The notes under the pieces were generated by a model. The model had not been told where the DNA came from and searched no databases. It saw only the letters and a list, made by a program, of their open reading frames with translations. Position numbers and translations under genes: made by a program. Positions 22,801 to 30,803 of a DNA stretch of 64,000 nucleotides are shown here, in pieces; within the stretch, counting starts at the first letter, position 1, and every line of letters starts with the position of its first letter. The DNA comes from Heterotrichella gracilis (Eukaryota; Sar; Xanthophyceae; Tribonematales; Xanthonemataceae). The stretch covers positions 23,439 through 87,438 of the forward strand of contig JAULBX010017748.1 in the NCBI GenBank assembly GCA_032358255.1, given 5' to 3'.

Positions 22801-24390
22801 TCCATGCAAAACCAAGACCCCAAACCCATGCAAGTTTCTTGCAATCCCCACCCCAGCGTACCGTGGTCCCCATGCGGATTGACGCAACCCTGGATGTGTC
22901 CAGAGGCCTGTCCCGAGGATGCGGCACACCAGCAGCTGCCTCCAAAACCCTACGGATTCCCTCCCGGGGGGCATCGGGGTAGTTGGCGGGGTCCTCTGAG
23001 AGCAGCTTCAGTGCACTGCAAAGGCACAAAAAGGTTAAGAATATATTTATCAATATATCAATGAGGTATTAAATATTTAATTTAACTAGTTCATCAAGTA
23101 ATTACTCCTTATTTTGGTTCGAAGATGAAAGTGCTACGCTGCCTGTCCCAAGATAGGGTGGTTGGTGACGTGCACAATGGACCCGCTGGTTCACAATTGG
23201 CAGCACACTGTGTGACAGAATATAGCTCTGTGCATGCCGATCGTCGTTTGATGAGCCCTAGGGTTCCAATCCTGAACACTTAGCACTCCTTGAACGCGTG
23301 TGACATGTAGTGCCCAGAAGCGTGTGTTGTACACAGGTGAGCACCATTTTCATATAACCGTACTATTATAACCCGAATTAAGTTAACCGTAGTATTATAA
23401 CTGTAATAAAATCTCACCTTTGTACCACGCTCCCCTGCTCATCCGTCCACTGCGACATGTGAGAACTGGTTGTGAGTGTTTATGGTGGCGCTGGGTGTTT
23501 GGGGTTGTGATGGTTTCGTCGTGGGGTGTGGTGGGGTAACACAAAGACCCATGTATTTGGTGGGGCAGGGTGCATAAAGTCAGTCAGATGTCAATTTTCT
23601 ATAACAATACTTAATTTGATATTCCGATACATACACGGGTCAACGCTGAGCGCTGACCAACCGAGCAACAGAACGCCAGGGGAGGGGAGGTGATGAACTG
23701 CGGCACCCTCCCCCGGTAGAGGGGAGGTCATACACTCCAGCACATGAAGGTGCAACAGGCAAGAAGTTGTGAGAGCAGCCCTGGCAAGACTGTGTGCTGT
23801 GGCAAAATTCCCAGTTCCCGATCAAAATCCCACCCTAACGGCGCAACGCTGTTTAGGGTTAAGGGTTAGGGTTTGCGGGTGCGGGCCTTGGCACACTCGC
23901 CAACCTGGGGGCTCACGCCCTGGGCCGCACACATGCCACTGCATTCAATGCATGCAGTGAGTGGTACCAGCGCAGGTGAACCTGTCCTACACCGGCAGGG
24001 CACGCAGCTGTGCTCAATAGAAAGTGCATGTGTTCGTATGGCATGTCTTTTCTCCTCTGACTGACTTCTGAACGGGGTATCAGTTGTGACTGTATCTGGT
24101 TCTGAAAGAAGCTTATGAAAGTGATTTAAAGGCGTGCAGCCGTATAACAGGGCGTGCATGCATGGTTTGCCAGCGTGTGTCCCATATGCATGCATGTGTG
24201 AGCGCACAACCCAGTGTTCGGGTACCTACCCACACTCCCTCCACCCCCGTTATATAGCCAGGGTGACCAAAAACGGCATGTGCTACCTTTCCGTTTAGTA
24301 CAAGCAGCGCCGTACCTCTGCATACACGTCTGTAAATGTGCCCCCGCGGTCGATTGAAAACCTGAACACCCTCCCCACGCCCACACCCAT
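10849..24390 (-). CDS. 5-oxoprolinase (ATP-hydrolysing), hydantoinase A/B fusion
   Basis: Hydrolyses 5-oxo-L-proline to glutamate with ATP (gamma-glutamyl cycle, cytosol). There are 25 exons: 24390-24316, 23449-23418, 23015-22862, 21782-21580, 21146-21014, 20663-20455, 20235-20098, 19642-19486, 19301-19180, 18933-18663, 18381-18267, 18065-17914, 17617-17491, 17266-17084, 16893-16614, 16428-16203, 15913-15775, 15451-15351, 15034-14930, 14117-14025, 13691-13523, 12739-12480, 12177-11932, 11541-11346 and 11024-10849. They total 1353 residues, close to the usual length of about 1290. N-terminal hydantoinase A part: [39 protein letters not shown]-terminal hydantoinase B part: [82 protein letters not shown]. 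All expected motifs are present in order. The start ATG (24390) gives [17 protein letters not shown]. Exon 2 is only 32 nt. Confidence 0.95.
11131..11170 (-). repeat. Dispersed repeat, copy 1 (inverted relative to 15149-15187)
   Basis: On the minus strand this reads GGGCATTCCCATCCGTCATT and continues to TTATTGCCTTGTG. It lies in the last intron of the 5-oxoprolinase gene. A similar segment with a few mismatches lies on the plus strand at 15149-15187. A/C-rich sequence (AAACAAACAAA) flanks both. It is possibly a remnant of a small mobile element. Confidence 0.55.
12334..12390 (-). repeat. Echo of 5-oxoprolinase exon-22 end
   Basis: The true exon ends at 12480 after codons for [10 protein letters not shown] diverged copy of the same edge (GCTGATTTGGTGGTCAGG ... 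GCAGCTGCAAAG, minus strand) with its own GT follows in the next intron. Confidence 0.7.
12823..13260 (-). repeat. Three upstream echoes of 5-oxoprolinase exon-22 start
   Basis: The functional exon starts at 12739 with codons for [16 protein letters not shown]. Three further copies of acceptor plus about 75-90 nt of exon lie upstream, at about 12823-12915, 12990-13085 and 13165-13255, with roughly 170-bp spacing. Each retains an AG acceptor. They diverge into intron after codons for YSLPCM or a similar string, so only the 12739 copy continues into real exon. Confidence 0.85.
13855..13980 (-). repeat. Echoes of 5-oxoprolinase exon-20 end
   Basis: The real exon ends at 14025 (codons for [10 protein letters not shown]). 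A close copy with donor lies at about 13929-13975, and a weaker one at about 13855-13880, in the downstream intron. Confidence 0.75.
14181..14660 (-). repeat. Tandem array of five echoes of 5-oxoprolinase exon-20 start
   Basis: The true exon starts at 14117 (codons for [15 protein letters not shown]). Five copies of this roughly 48-nt edge with acceptor occur upstream at about 14181-14229, 14286-14333, 14391-14440, 14501-14549 and 14606-14655. Spacing is about 105-115 bp, with A/T-rich CAAT/ATTG spacers. A fragment of a sixth lies near 14777-14800. Confidence 0.88.
15149..15187 (+). repeat. Dispersed repeat, copy 2 (inverted relative to 11131-11170)
   Basis: The plus strand reads AAGGCATTCCCAGCCGTCAT and continues to TTATTGCCTTGT. 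It is an inverted partner of 11131-11170, inside intron 18 of the same gene. The two copies could pair in the pre-mRNA. Confidence 0.55.
17820..17864 (-). repeat. Echo of 5-oxoprolinase exon-12 end
   Basis: A copy of the exon edge ending at 17914 (codons for ALEQ ... LLDQ, then GTAGG). The copy reads [13 protein letters not shown] then GTAGGG and lies in the downstream intron. Confidence 0.75.
19707..19785 (-). repeat. Echo of 5-oxoprolinase exon-8 start
   Basis: A near-copy of 19579-19655, including the acceptor at the start of exon 8 (19642), located upstream in the preceding intron. Confidence 0.8.
20728..20785 (-). repeat. Echo of 5-oxoprolinase exon-6 start
   Basis: A diverged copy of the exon 6 start (20663) and its acceptor CCTGCAG-like edge, located upstream in the intron. 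Confidence 0.65.
21388..21490 (-). repeat. Echo of 5-oxoprolinase exon-4 end
   Basis: Copies about 100 nt of the exon 4 end with donor (true end 21580; codons for [12 protein letters not shown] and VDEQVVIP). The copy reads [10 protein letters not shown] and is frameshifted. It lies in the downstream intron. Confidence 0.85.
21862..22690 (-). repeat. Array of echoes of 5-oxoprolinase exon-4 start, containing an assembly gap
   Basis: The real exon 4 starts at 21782 (codons for [20 protein letters not shown]). Copies of the first roughly 90 nt with acceptor occur at about 21862-21953, 22132-22220, 22325-22411, 22455-22492 (short) and 22600-22684. They are spaced by TAGGGTTTTG-rich sequence. 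The nearest copies are almost identical; the farthest is the most diverged. Confidence 0.88.
21954..22053. other. 100-N assembly gap inside a tandem array
   Basis: Exactly 100 N. The sequence after the gap (GTAGGGTTTTGCCAGGG...) repeats 21787-21860, so the gap splits a repeat unit and the true copy number is unknown. Confidence 0.98.
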
Positions 24391-25294
24391 GGCTGCAATC
24401 AAATTGCCGACCAGCGCTCAATATGACTGCAATGGGTGTCGATGCAGAAGCCCGTTTGTCTCTAAAAGTGAGGGTTGACGTCACGGGTGCATGTAGGCAT
24501 GCCCTGCAAAGGTCGTTGGTTGCAGCCTGTTTCCTAAATAACTAGCTTATTTGTGCAAGCAAAGCAACCATCTTTGCACGCTGTATACATCTGTGCATAA
24601 AGCCTTCGCAAAAAGTCATGCGCATAAACCCTAAACCCGGGCGTGGCCGGTGGTCCCTTGGGGCCCCAGTAAGGGTTGTGGACCAACCTGTCTTGACAAC
24701 GTCACGAGCAAAGTCAGTTGCGCATGTATGCACGCTGTGGATGCCAAGAAAGCAGTGCTAGTTTGAGACTATGTTGCGTCTGGGCAGCATGGATGGCGCA
24801 ATGAGGTTATGGTGGGTTGCCTTGCAACAAGCACTGCCAATACTATTATAAACTTATAAAATAAAACTTGTGCAAGTCGCACTGTGGCTGAACTTGGTAG
24901 TTTTGCAGTCCAAAGAGCCAATAGGCATCTACTTTCTTTGCCGCGAAAAAGCCCATGGGTGCATGGGTTAACAAGTGGCATGTAAGTTACAGCTGTTCAA
25001 AACATTAAGCCTTGGTGGCGGTGGGCAGAGTCCCGAATAGGTTCCGGTGAGTTCAAGTTGCAGCAACCACACTGGCGCGTATTACTTAAAGAGCAAGACA
25101 GAAAATGACAGGAGTGCGCAGACTGTACTCCCGTATATCATACACGTGTGCATCCCCTTGCAAAATACCAACTCTTCTGATCATTGCAATAAAACCTGAT
25201 CCACCAATTTGAAAACGAGCATTGAAGGAAAGCACTGCTTGGTTCCAAAGTGCTAGTGCTAAAAGTTGCAAGTCACTCGTGCCATTTAATCCGT
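24391..25294. promoter_or_regulatory. Upstream region of 5-oxoprolinase and 3' flank of F-box gene A
   Basis: No coding exon is supported. On the minus strand a TGTAA (plus TTACA at 24987-24991) lies about 305 nt after the F-box A stop and may be its poly(A) signal. The 18-bp string at 25010-25027 (CCTTGGTGGCGGTGGGCA) recurs at 27365-27382 in the flank of gene B. The 5-oxoprolinase promoter should lie just above 24390. Confidence 0.45.
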
Positions 25295-26713
25295 TCACTG
25301 CGGACGTGTGCGTGACCCTGCGGCGGTGTGCAGCCAGTCTACCCACTGTTCCCGCTCGTCCCTCGCCCCACGCCTCCAATCAGCCCCAGGCGCAGCGTCC
25401 CCAGGAGGCAGGCGCTGTGTCGCGGTCACCACAACGCGGTCATCCTCATCCACATCCATGCTGTACCTGCCGTACTGCCCCTCAATGATTATCACCCCGA
25501 CATGTGGTGGGTCTTCTTTGCGCACCGTTGACCACTCCGACAGGCGCAGCTTGGGGTCGATGGGCAGCTGCAGCTGCACGCTGCGCACACCAACCGCCCA
25601 CAACATTGTGAGGCTGGGCATGACCGGCAGCGCCAATGGCTGCTCAAGCCCAACCAAGCCCAGCTCCTGGAGGTTGGTGAGGCCGGCCAGGGCCGGGGGC
25701 AAGGCCTCTACTGCCTGGGACTCCAGCATAAGCGAGGTCAGGTGGAGGAGGTTTGAGAGAAGCGCGGCAGCATCAAAAGCCTCCCCATGTCTAGAGGCGA
25801 TGTCAAGGTGCTGCAGTGACATGGGGAGGCAGCCAGGCGGGATGCCGTCCAGGGTGCATTCCAATCCCATGCTCTTCAGCTGAGTGAGTTGTCGCAATGA
25901 GGTGCTGACAATCACTCCCTCAACTGGAAGCTTAAGCCCCTCTTGAATGATATGCAATCTGGTCAGCGCAGGCTTGTTGGCTAGCATCGGGATGTAGTCT
26001 TCCCCGTTCACCACCACTGTTGCCTCTCCAAGCTTGGAAAGGCATGGAAGCTCTGGCCACCAGTGCTGGGTACTGGGCTGTGGGCTCCGGACATCCAAAT
26101 CGAGCTTCTCCAGGTCGACCATCGCTGCCATAGCTGGCATGTAGGGCGCCACCTGCTCCGGGGTGCAGCGCAGGCGCAGCTGCAAGGAAGTCAGTGAGGT
26201 GAGGCGGAAGGTGGCTTCAATCAGCTGCCCCACCCTGTCCCCCTGGTAAGCGCTGCCGGTGTCCACTCGGCCGTGGGGCTGGAACTCCATATCATCCAGT
26301 GCAGTAAGGCATATTGGGTTGAGGCTGTTGAGCACCTGCAGCATCTCCTCTGGCTTGGATGGCGGCTCTTTAAAGGTCTTGGTTGCTCCCAGCCTGGGGC
26401 AAATCCAGTCCAGAAACTGCTTGCTGGGAGCCCGGCCACACCATACATTCACCCAAGCCTCACTGGGGCCTGTGAGGGCCTGGCGCCACCGCTTGCACAC
26501 CTGCTGCAGCTCTTCTTTGTAGAGCGTGCAACTTGTTCCCGAAAGATAAGGCTTTTCTGTCAACTCAGAGACCGTATACCGCTGGTTACACCTCCAGGAA
26601 TACGGCAGCAACCCAATGATGCGCTGCAGCAGGTCGTGTGGCAGGGAGTGTATGTGGCACCTGCTGCTCCCATGGTTTCCCACTGGCGCTGCTTTGCTGC
26701 TGCTGGTGGCCAT
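25295..26713 (-). CDS. F-box/LRR-like protein A
   Basis: Intronless coding region, 472 residues from ATG 26713. An F-box (HSLPHDLLQRIIGLLP, about residues 18-33 of this start) is followed by LRR-like leucine-spaced repeats (LTSLQLRLRC, LEKLDLDV, LTQLKSMGLEC, LLHLTSLML, LTNLQELGLVGL). The conserved tail ends in WVDWLHTAAGSR. The likely role is substrate receptor of an SCF ubiquitin ligase; the target is unknown. This start is chosen because the two paralogues begin at the same MA[ST] position. The longer ORF reading (to 26761) crosses a conserved splice acceptor at 26755, so a 5'UTR intron is likely. First of a tandem triplet. Confidence 0.85.
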   Translation of the reverse strand: MATSSSKAAPVGNHGSSRCHIHSLPHDLLQRIIGLLPYSWRCNQRYTVSELTEKPYLSGTSCTLYKEELQQVCKRWRQALTGPSEAWVNVWCGRAPSKQFLDWICPRLGATKTFKEPPSKPEEMLQVLNSLNPICLTALDDMEFQPHGRVDTGSAYQGDRVGQLIEATFRLTSLTSLQLRLRCTPEQVAPYMPAMAAMVDLEKLDLDVRSPQPSTQHWWPELPCLSKLGEATVVVNGEDYIPMLANKPALTRLHIIQEGLKLPVEGVIVSTSLRQLTQLKSMGLECTLDGIPPGCLPMSLQHLDIASRHGEAFDAAALLSNLLHLTSLMLESQAVEALPPALAGLTNLQELGLVGLEQPLALPVMPSLTMLWAVGVRSVQLQLPIDPKLRLSEWSTVRKEDPPHVGVIIIEGQYGRYSMDVDEDDRVVVTATQRLPPGDAAPGADWRRGARDEREQWVDWLHTAAGSRTRPQ

Positions 26714-27711
26714 GGGACCTGCTGAGTGGTTCTTGCTGAGCTGCGTGTTGTAGATCTGCAAGGCGGTGGGAGGGTGAGGCGTGAGTACAGCGTCTGGTCA
26801 CCCTAGAATGGTCTTAGATGATCACTAGCGCCATGACAACAACCACGCAGGGCTTGGGCACAAAAGGTGGTGAAAGCCGGGTAAAAGCCGAACCATAACC
26901 TGCCCAGTACCCGAAGTATCGTCTTCAAGCTCGATCAGTCTATATTGGTGCCAATTACTAACGGACGTAGGTTTGTTTGCATCGGTTTGTGTGACCGTTG
27001 AAAGACCGTTCTTCACCTGGGTACAGTTGTTGCCACGCTCTATTTACTGACTGGGACGCCAGTCTGCAAATGGTGCAAACACGCACGAACAGCTTGCAAG
27101 CAATTCCGGACTGTCAGGACCAGTAAAGGGGGAAAACCCCCACAGCCACGAAGGTGAGGGCCCCAGTGGTGCAGTGGTGCCAGTTAAGGAAATCACTGTT
27201 TATTGAGTTAATTCCCCATTAAACCTCAATAGATATTTCCAAGCTTTTAGTTGGTACTGATAGTTCCTAATTCTGGCTTTACATAATGTGGAGTACCTGC
27301 TGTTCAGGGAAATTATGTACACTTCCGTAATCAAGTTGAGAGTGGTTCACATGGATATGTATGGCCTTGGTGGCGGTGGGCAAAGAATTTTTTACAGACA
27401 AAAGGCTGCATAATATTGTCAAAGTTGACAGCAGAGCTCAGCAGGCTGCAAGGGTGCCCAAGGGATTTGACACACAGGGTTGTCCACTATGCCATCAAAG
27501 ATTCTGACAGCATCTGGACGTTGCATCCAACTAGGACAACGACCAATGCATGAAAAATGTGGCAAGACAGGTGGTTGGGCTTAGGGCTCTCACAAAGTCT
27601 ACCCGTTGGACCAGTAAAACCACACCCGCATTAAGCCATATACATATACCCTTTTCAAGCCATGCAATAGGGACAACAACTGGCAGCGATGCCTTCGACC
27701 ACCCCACCCAA
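26714..27711. other. Intergenic stretch between F-box genes A and B
   Basis: Holds the 5' leader of gene A (acceptor at 26755) and the 3' flank of gene B. Candidate minus-strand TGTAA signals lie at 27392-27396 and 27279-27283 (shown as TTACA on plus), 316 and 430 nt past the stop of gene B. The 18-bp repeat shared with 25010 is at 27365-27382. No other gene was seen. Confidence 0.45.
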
Positions 27712-29145
27712 TCAGCGTTGGCGTGACCCTGCGGCGGTGTGCAGCCACCCAACCCACTGCTCCCGCTCCTCCCTGGCCCCGCGCAGCCAGCCAAGACCTG
27801 GCGCATCGTACACGTACGGCAGGCGCTGCGATGCATTCACCACAATGTGGTTGTCCTCATCCACGCCCAGGGTGTACACGCCATGCTGCCCCTCGATCAC
27901 AATCACCTCCTCAAGCAGGTGACCACCATGGTCACCACGCGCTGACCAGCCCAACAGGTTGAGGTTGGGGTTGGTGGGCAGCTGCAGCTGCACACTGAGT
28001 ACATTGCACGCCGAGAGGCATGTGAGGTTGGGCATGGGGGGCAGCACCAGCGCCTCCTCGAGCGAGTACACGCTCAGCTGCTGGAGACTTGCGAGGCTGG
28101 CCAGGGCAGGCGAGAATGCCTCCACATATCTAGCCGTCACGAAGAGGGAAGTCAGGTGGACGAGGTCTGGGAGAAGCGCCATGGCATCTATGACCAGGGA
28201 AGAGCTGCACTCGATGTTGAGGTGTCTGAGTGACGTGGGGAGGCAGCCAGGCGGTGTAGCCATGCTGGAGCACACCAGGCTCACGCTCTTCAGCTGAGTG
28301 AGCTGCCGCAGTGAGGCGCTGACACCCACTCCCGCAACAGCTAAATACGAGTTCTCCCTTACTTCCAAGAAAGACAGCGCAGGCTGGTTGGCCAGCATCG
28401 ACCCATAGTCTGCCCCGTTTGGCACCACTTTTGCGCCGCAAAGCTTGGGAAGGACGGGAAGCTCTGGCCACCAGTGCTGGGTACCGGGCTGTGGGCTCCT
28501 CACATCAATCTCGAGCTTCTCCAGGTTGACCATTGCTGCCATGGCTGGCATGAAGGGCGCCACCTGCTCTGGGGTGCAGCGCAAGCGCAGCTGCAAGGTA
28601 GTGAGTAAGGCAAGGCGGAATGTGGCCTCAAGCAGCTGCCCCACACTGTCCCCGTGGTATGGAGTCTCCGAGTCAACACCCCCGCTGTAAGGCTCAAACC
28701 CCATTTCGAGCGAGGCGAGCCGAGAGGGGTTGAGGCTGTTGAATATTCGCAGCACGTCCTCTGGCTTGTCTGGTGTGTAGTTTGGGAATCGGACGGACGT
28801 GGTTGCTCCCAGCCTGGGGCATAGCCAGTCCAGGAAGCCAGCCCGACTCGCGTGCCCACACCACATGCGCGGCCATGCCTCGCTTAGTCCCGCCAGGGCC
28901 AGGCGCCAGCGCTTGCACACCTGCGCCAGCTCTGCTTTGTAGACTTCCCTTCTCGCCCGCACTTGACGGAACGCGTTTTGCAAGTCCGAGAGTCTGCTGT
29001 CGTGCGGGGGCGGGTCTCTTTGCCATGAGAAGGTCAGCGTCCCAAATATGCGCTGCAGCAGGTCGTCCGGCAGGGAGTGGATGTGGCACCTGCTGCTGTC
29101 CCCTTGGTCTACCACTGCTGCTGTGCTGGGGCTGGGGCTGGCCAT
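27712..29145 (-). CDS. F-box/LRR-like protein B
   Basis: Intronless coding region, 477 residues from ATG 29145 (an in-frame ATG at 29166 is also inside the exon). F-box HSLPDDLLQRIFGTL is followed by LRR-like repeats collinear with gene A (LTTLQLRLRC, LEKLEIDV, LTQLKSVSLVC, LVHLTSLFV, LASLQQLSVYSL, LPPMPNLTCL) and a tail WVGWLHTAAGSR. Strong similarity to A over the full length shows tandem duplication. A conserved upstream acceptor (exon begins 29191) implies a 5'UTR intron. Likely SCF substrate receptor; target unknown. Confidence 0.85.
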   Translation of the reverse strand: MASPSPSTAAVVDQGDSSRCHIHSLPDDLLQRIFGTLTFSWQRDPPPHDSRLSDLQNAFRQVRARREVYKAELAQVCKRWRLALAGLSEAWPRMWCGHASRAGFLDWLCPRLGATTSVRFPNYTPDKPEDVLRIFNSLNPSRLASLEMGFEPYSGGVDSETPYHGDSVGQLLEATFRLALLTTLQLRLRCTPEQVAPFMPAMAAMVNLEKLEIDVRSPQPGTQHWWPELPVLPKLCGAKVVPNGADYGSMLANQPALSFLEVRENSYLAVAGVGVSASLRQLTQLKSVSLVCSSMATPPGCLPTSLRHLNIECSSSLVIDAMALLPDLVHLTSLFVTARYVEAFSPALASLASLQQLSVYSLEEALVLPPMPNLTCLSACNVLSVQLQLPTNPNLNLLGWSARGDHGGHLLEEVIVIEGQHGVYTLGVDEDNHIVVNASQRLPYVYDAPGLGWLRGAREEREQWVGWLHTAAGSRQR

Positions 29146-29191
29146 GGCACCTGCTGACTGTTGCATGCTGAGTGTGCTGGGTCCACGAGGT

Positions 29192-30803
29192 CTGCATAGC
29201 AGTGGGAGAGGGCAGCTTCAACGGCATGAAGGGGAATAGTATAAAACGAAGGCGCTCACAGGTGAACCTAAAGGTGGAGCCCACGGCTCAGCTGCTACCG
29301 TGGATCACAACACAGCACAGAGCATGCATCGGTTTAGGGTCATTGGGGGAACATGTCCAACAGGAAGCCCGTATGGCGAGAAAGCACAACTTTTTATAGC
29401 AATAGAGTGGCAGTGGTGGGTTGCGAATAAGCTGGTTGTGCCGATTGACTGGTAGTTTGCCAAGGAAACCTGAAGGAGATGCAACTAGAAGCTTACGTGG
29501 GAAGCAAGTAAAATGACCGGAGAAGTCTGGCGAAGTGGGTGCTGCAACATGAGAGGGAAAATATGACGAACTGAGCCTTCGCTGGACTGTCAACGTGCGC
29601 TGTTAGCAACGGAAGACCGAGGGTTGCAATGCATGCATGCCAGATGCCTCTCAAAGACTGGTCTGTACGACTCCAACCGCTGACAGACAGCGGTATCTAC
29701 CGAATTTTACCTGCTGGCCATAAATCAAATTTCTGCCAAGTTAGGTCTGCGCAAAACACAGTTAGACCCCTGCTTGCACACCCGTTGATCTCTCCTCATC
29801 GATGCAGTGACATGGCCTACCTGTGACTATGCAAATGCTGACCTGCAGTTTGCTTCGCCGCTGCACCTTGACACCTGATAGTACTGAAGGTACAAAGTGT
29901 TGCAAACTAGGTGAAGATGGACGCCATATATATCACTTGGCAGTGCCAGTGGACACCCAGGGAAACGGTGCTGCCAGTCTTCCCGCCAGAATGTGCAGTG
30001 TTGACAGCAACTTGCTTCGCTACTGCAGCTTGAAACACTGGTGTGTTGTCTCAAAGGCTGGTGTAATGCAATGCAATAAGGTGGAGACGCGTGCAAAAGT
30101 GGTCAACGGCAGACTAAAAGCATCCCCTTGTGAGGTTGAACATACCAGCGCTCCCGGGGATGGCTATGGCGCTGCCGCCCCTTTAATATTCCTTCCTTCC
30201 TTCCAGCGCTGTGTAGGGTTTAGGGTGTTTAAACATGTTACCATGGTCATGGCCACCGGTAGGTTAGGCCAGTGAGTGCACCTTATTGACCCCATATTGA
30301 GATGGCTGATCACAAGTGGACGCAGAACATCCATTGTTTGCAGCGGCGCTTCTCTTGCAGGGCTAAAAAATAGTTTAATATTATTAAATAACAGACGTTA
30401 ATCGGCCATGTGAGGACGGTTATCACTGGCATCAACAACACTTCCACTGGCAGGCAACGGATGCCATACCAGATCTGCAGGCTTTCTTACCCTGATGCAT
30501 AATTGTTTTGCACAATTTCTTGGCTACCATGAACTTATGCGAACAGAATACGAGGTCCTGAAACGGGGTGGTGCCGGCAGTGCAGCCTGTGCAGAGAAAC
30601 GAGGAACACAGCAGTCCAATCTGTTACACCCTTTCCCTAAAAAACAACATTCTCTCCTTTCCCAGGCAGAAGTGCAAGGATCGCTGGCACTTGATACTGT
30701 CGCGGATAGTTCATAAAACTGTAGAAACTATTGCATAAGCTGCAAACTCGAGTATTGTTGTTCACCCCCACCTAAAAAAGGTTGTCGCTACTTGGGTCAG
30801 TGC
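29192..30803. other. Intergenic region between F-box genes B and C
   Basis: About 1.6 kb without a supported coding exon. It holds a diverged local duplication (around 29845-29895 and 30000-30042, both with CTTGCTTCGC-like core). It also holds a 17-bp string GCAATAAGGTGGAGACG (30073-30089) that recurs at 33465-33481, upstream of gene C. This suggests duplicated promoter or first-exon sequence. A candidate poly(A) signal of gene C is at 30624-30628 (TTACA on plus). Confidence 0.4.

Noticed and set aside
26714-26761. Upstream ATG extending F-box protein A by 16 residues
   Set aside because: The ATG at 26761 lies before a conserved splice acceptor, and the paralogues start at the MA[ST] position.
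29823-30275. 150-residue open frame between F-box genes B and C
   Set aside because: It spans a local duplication of non-coding sequence and lacks protein-like features.
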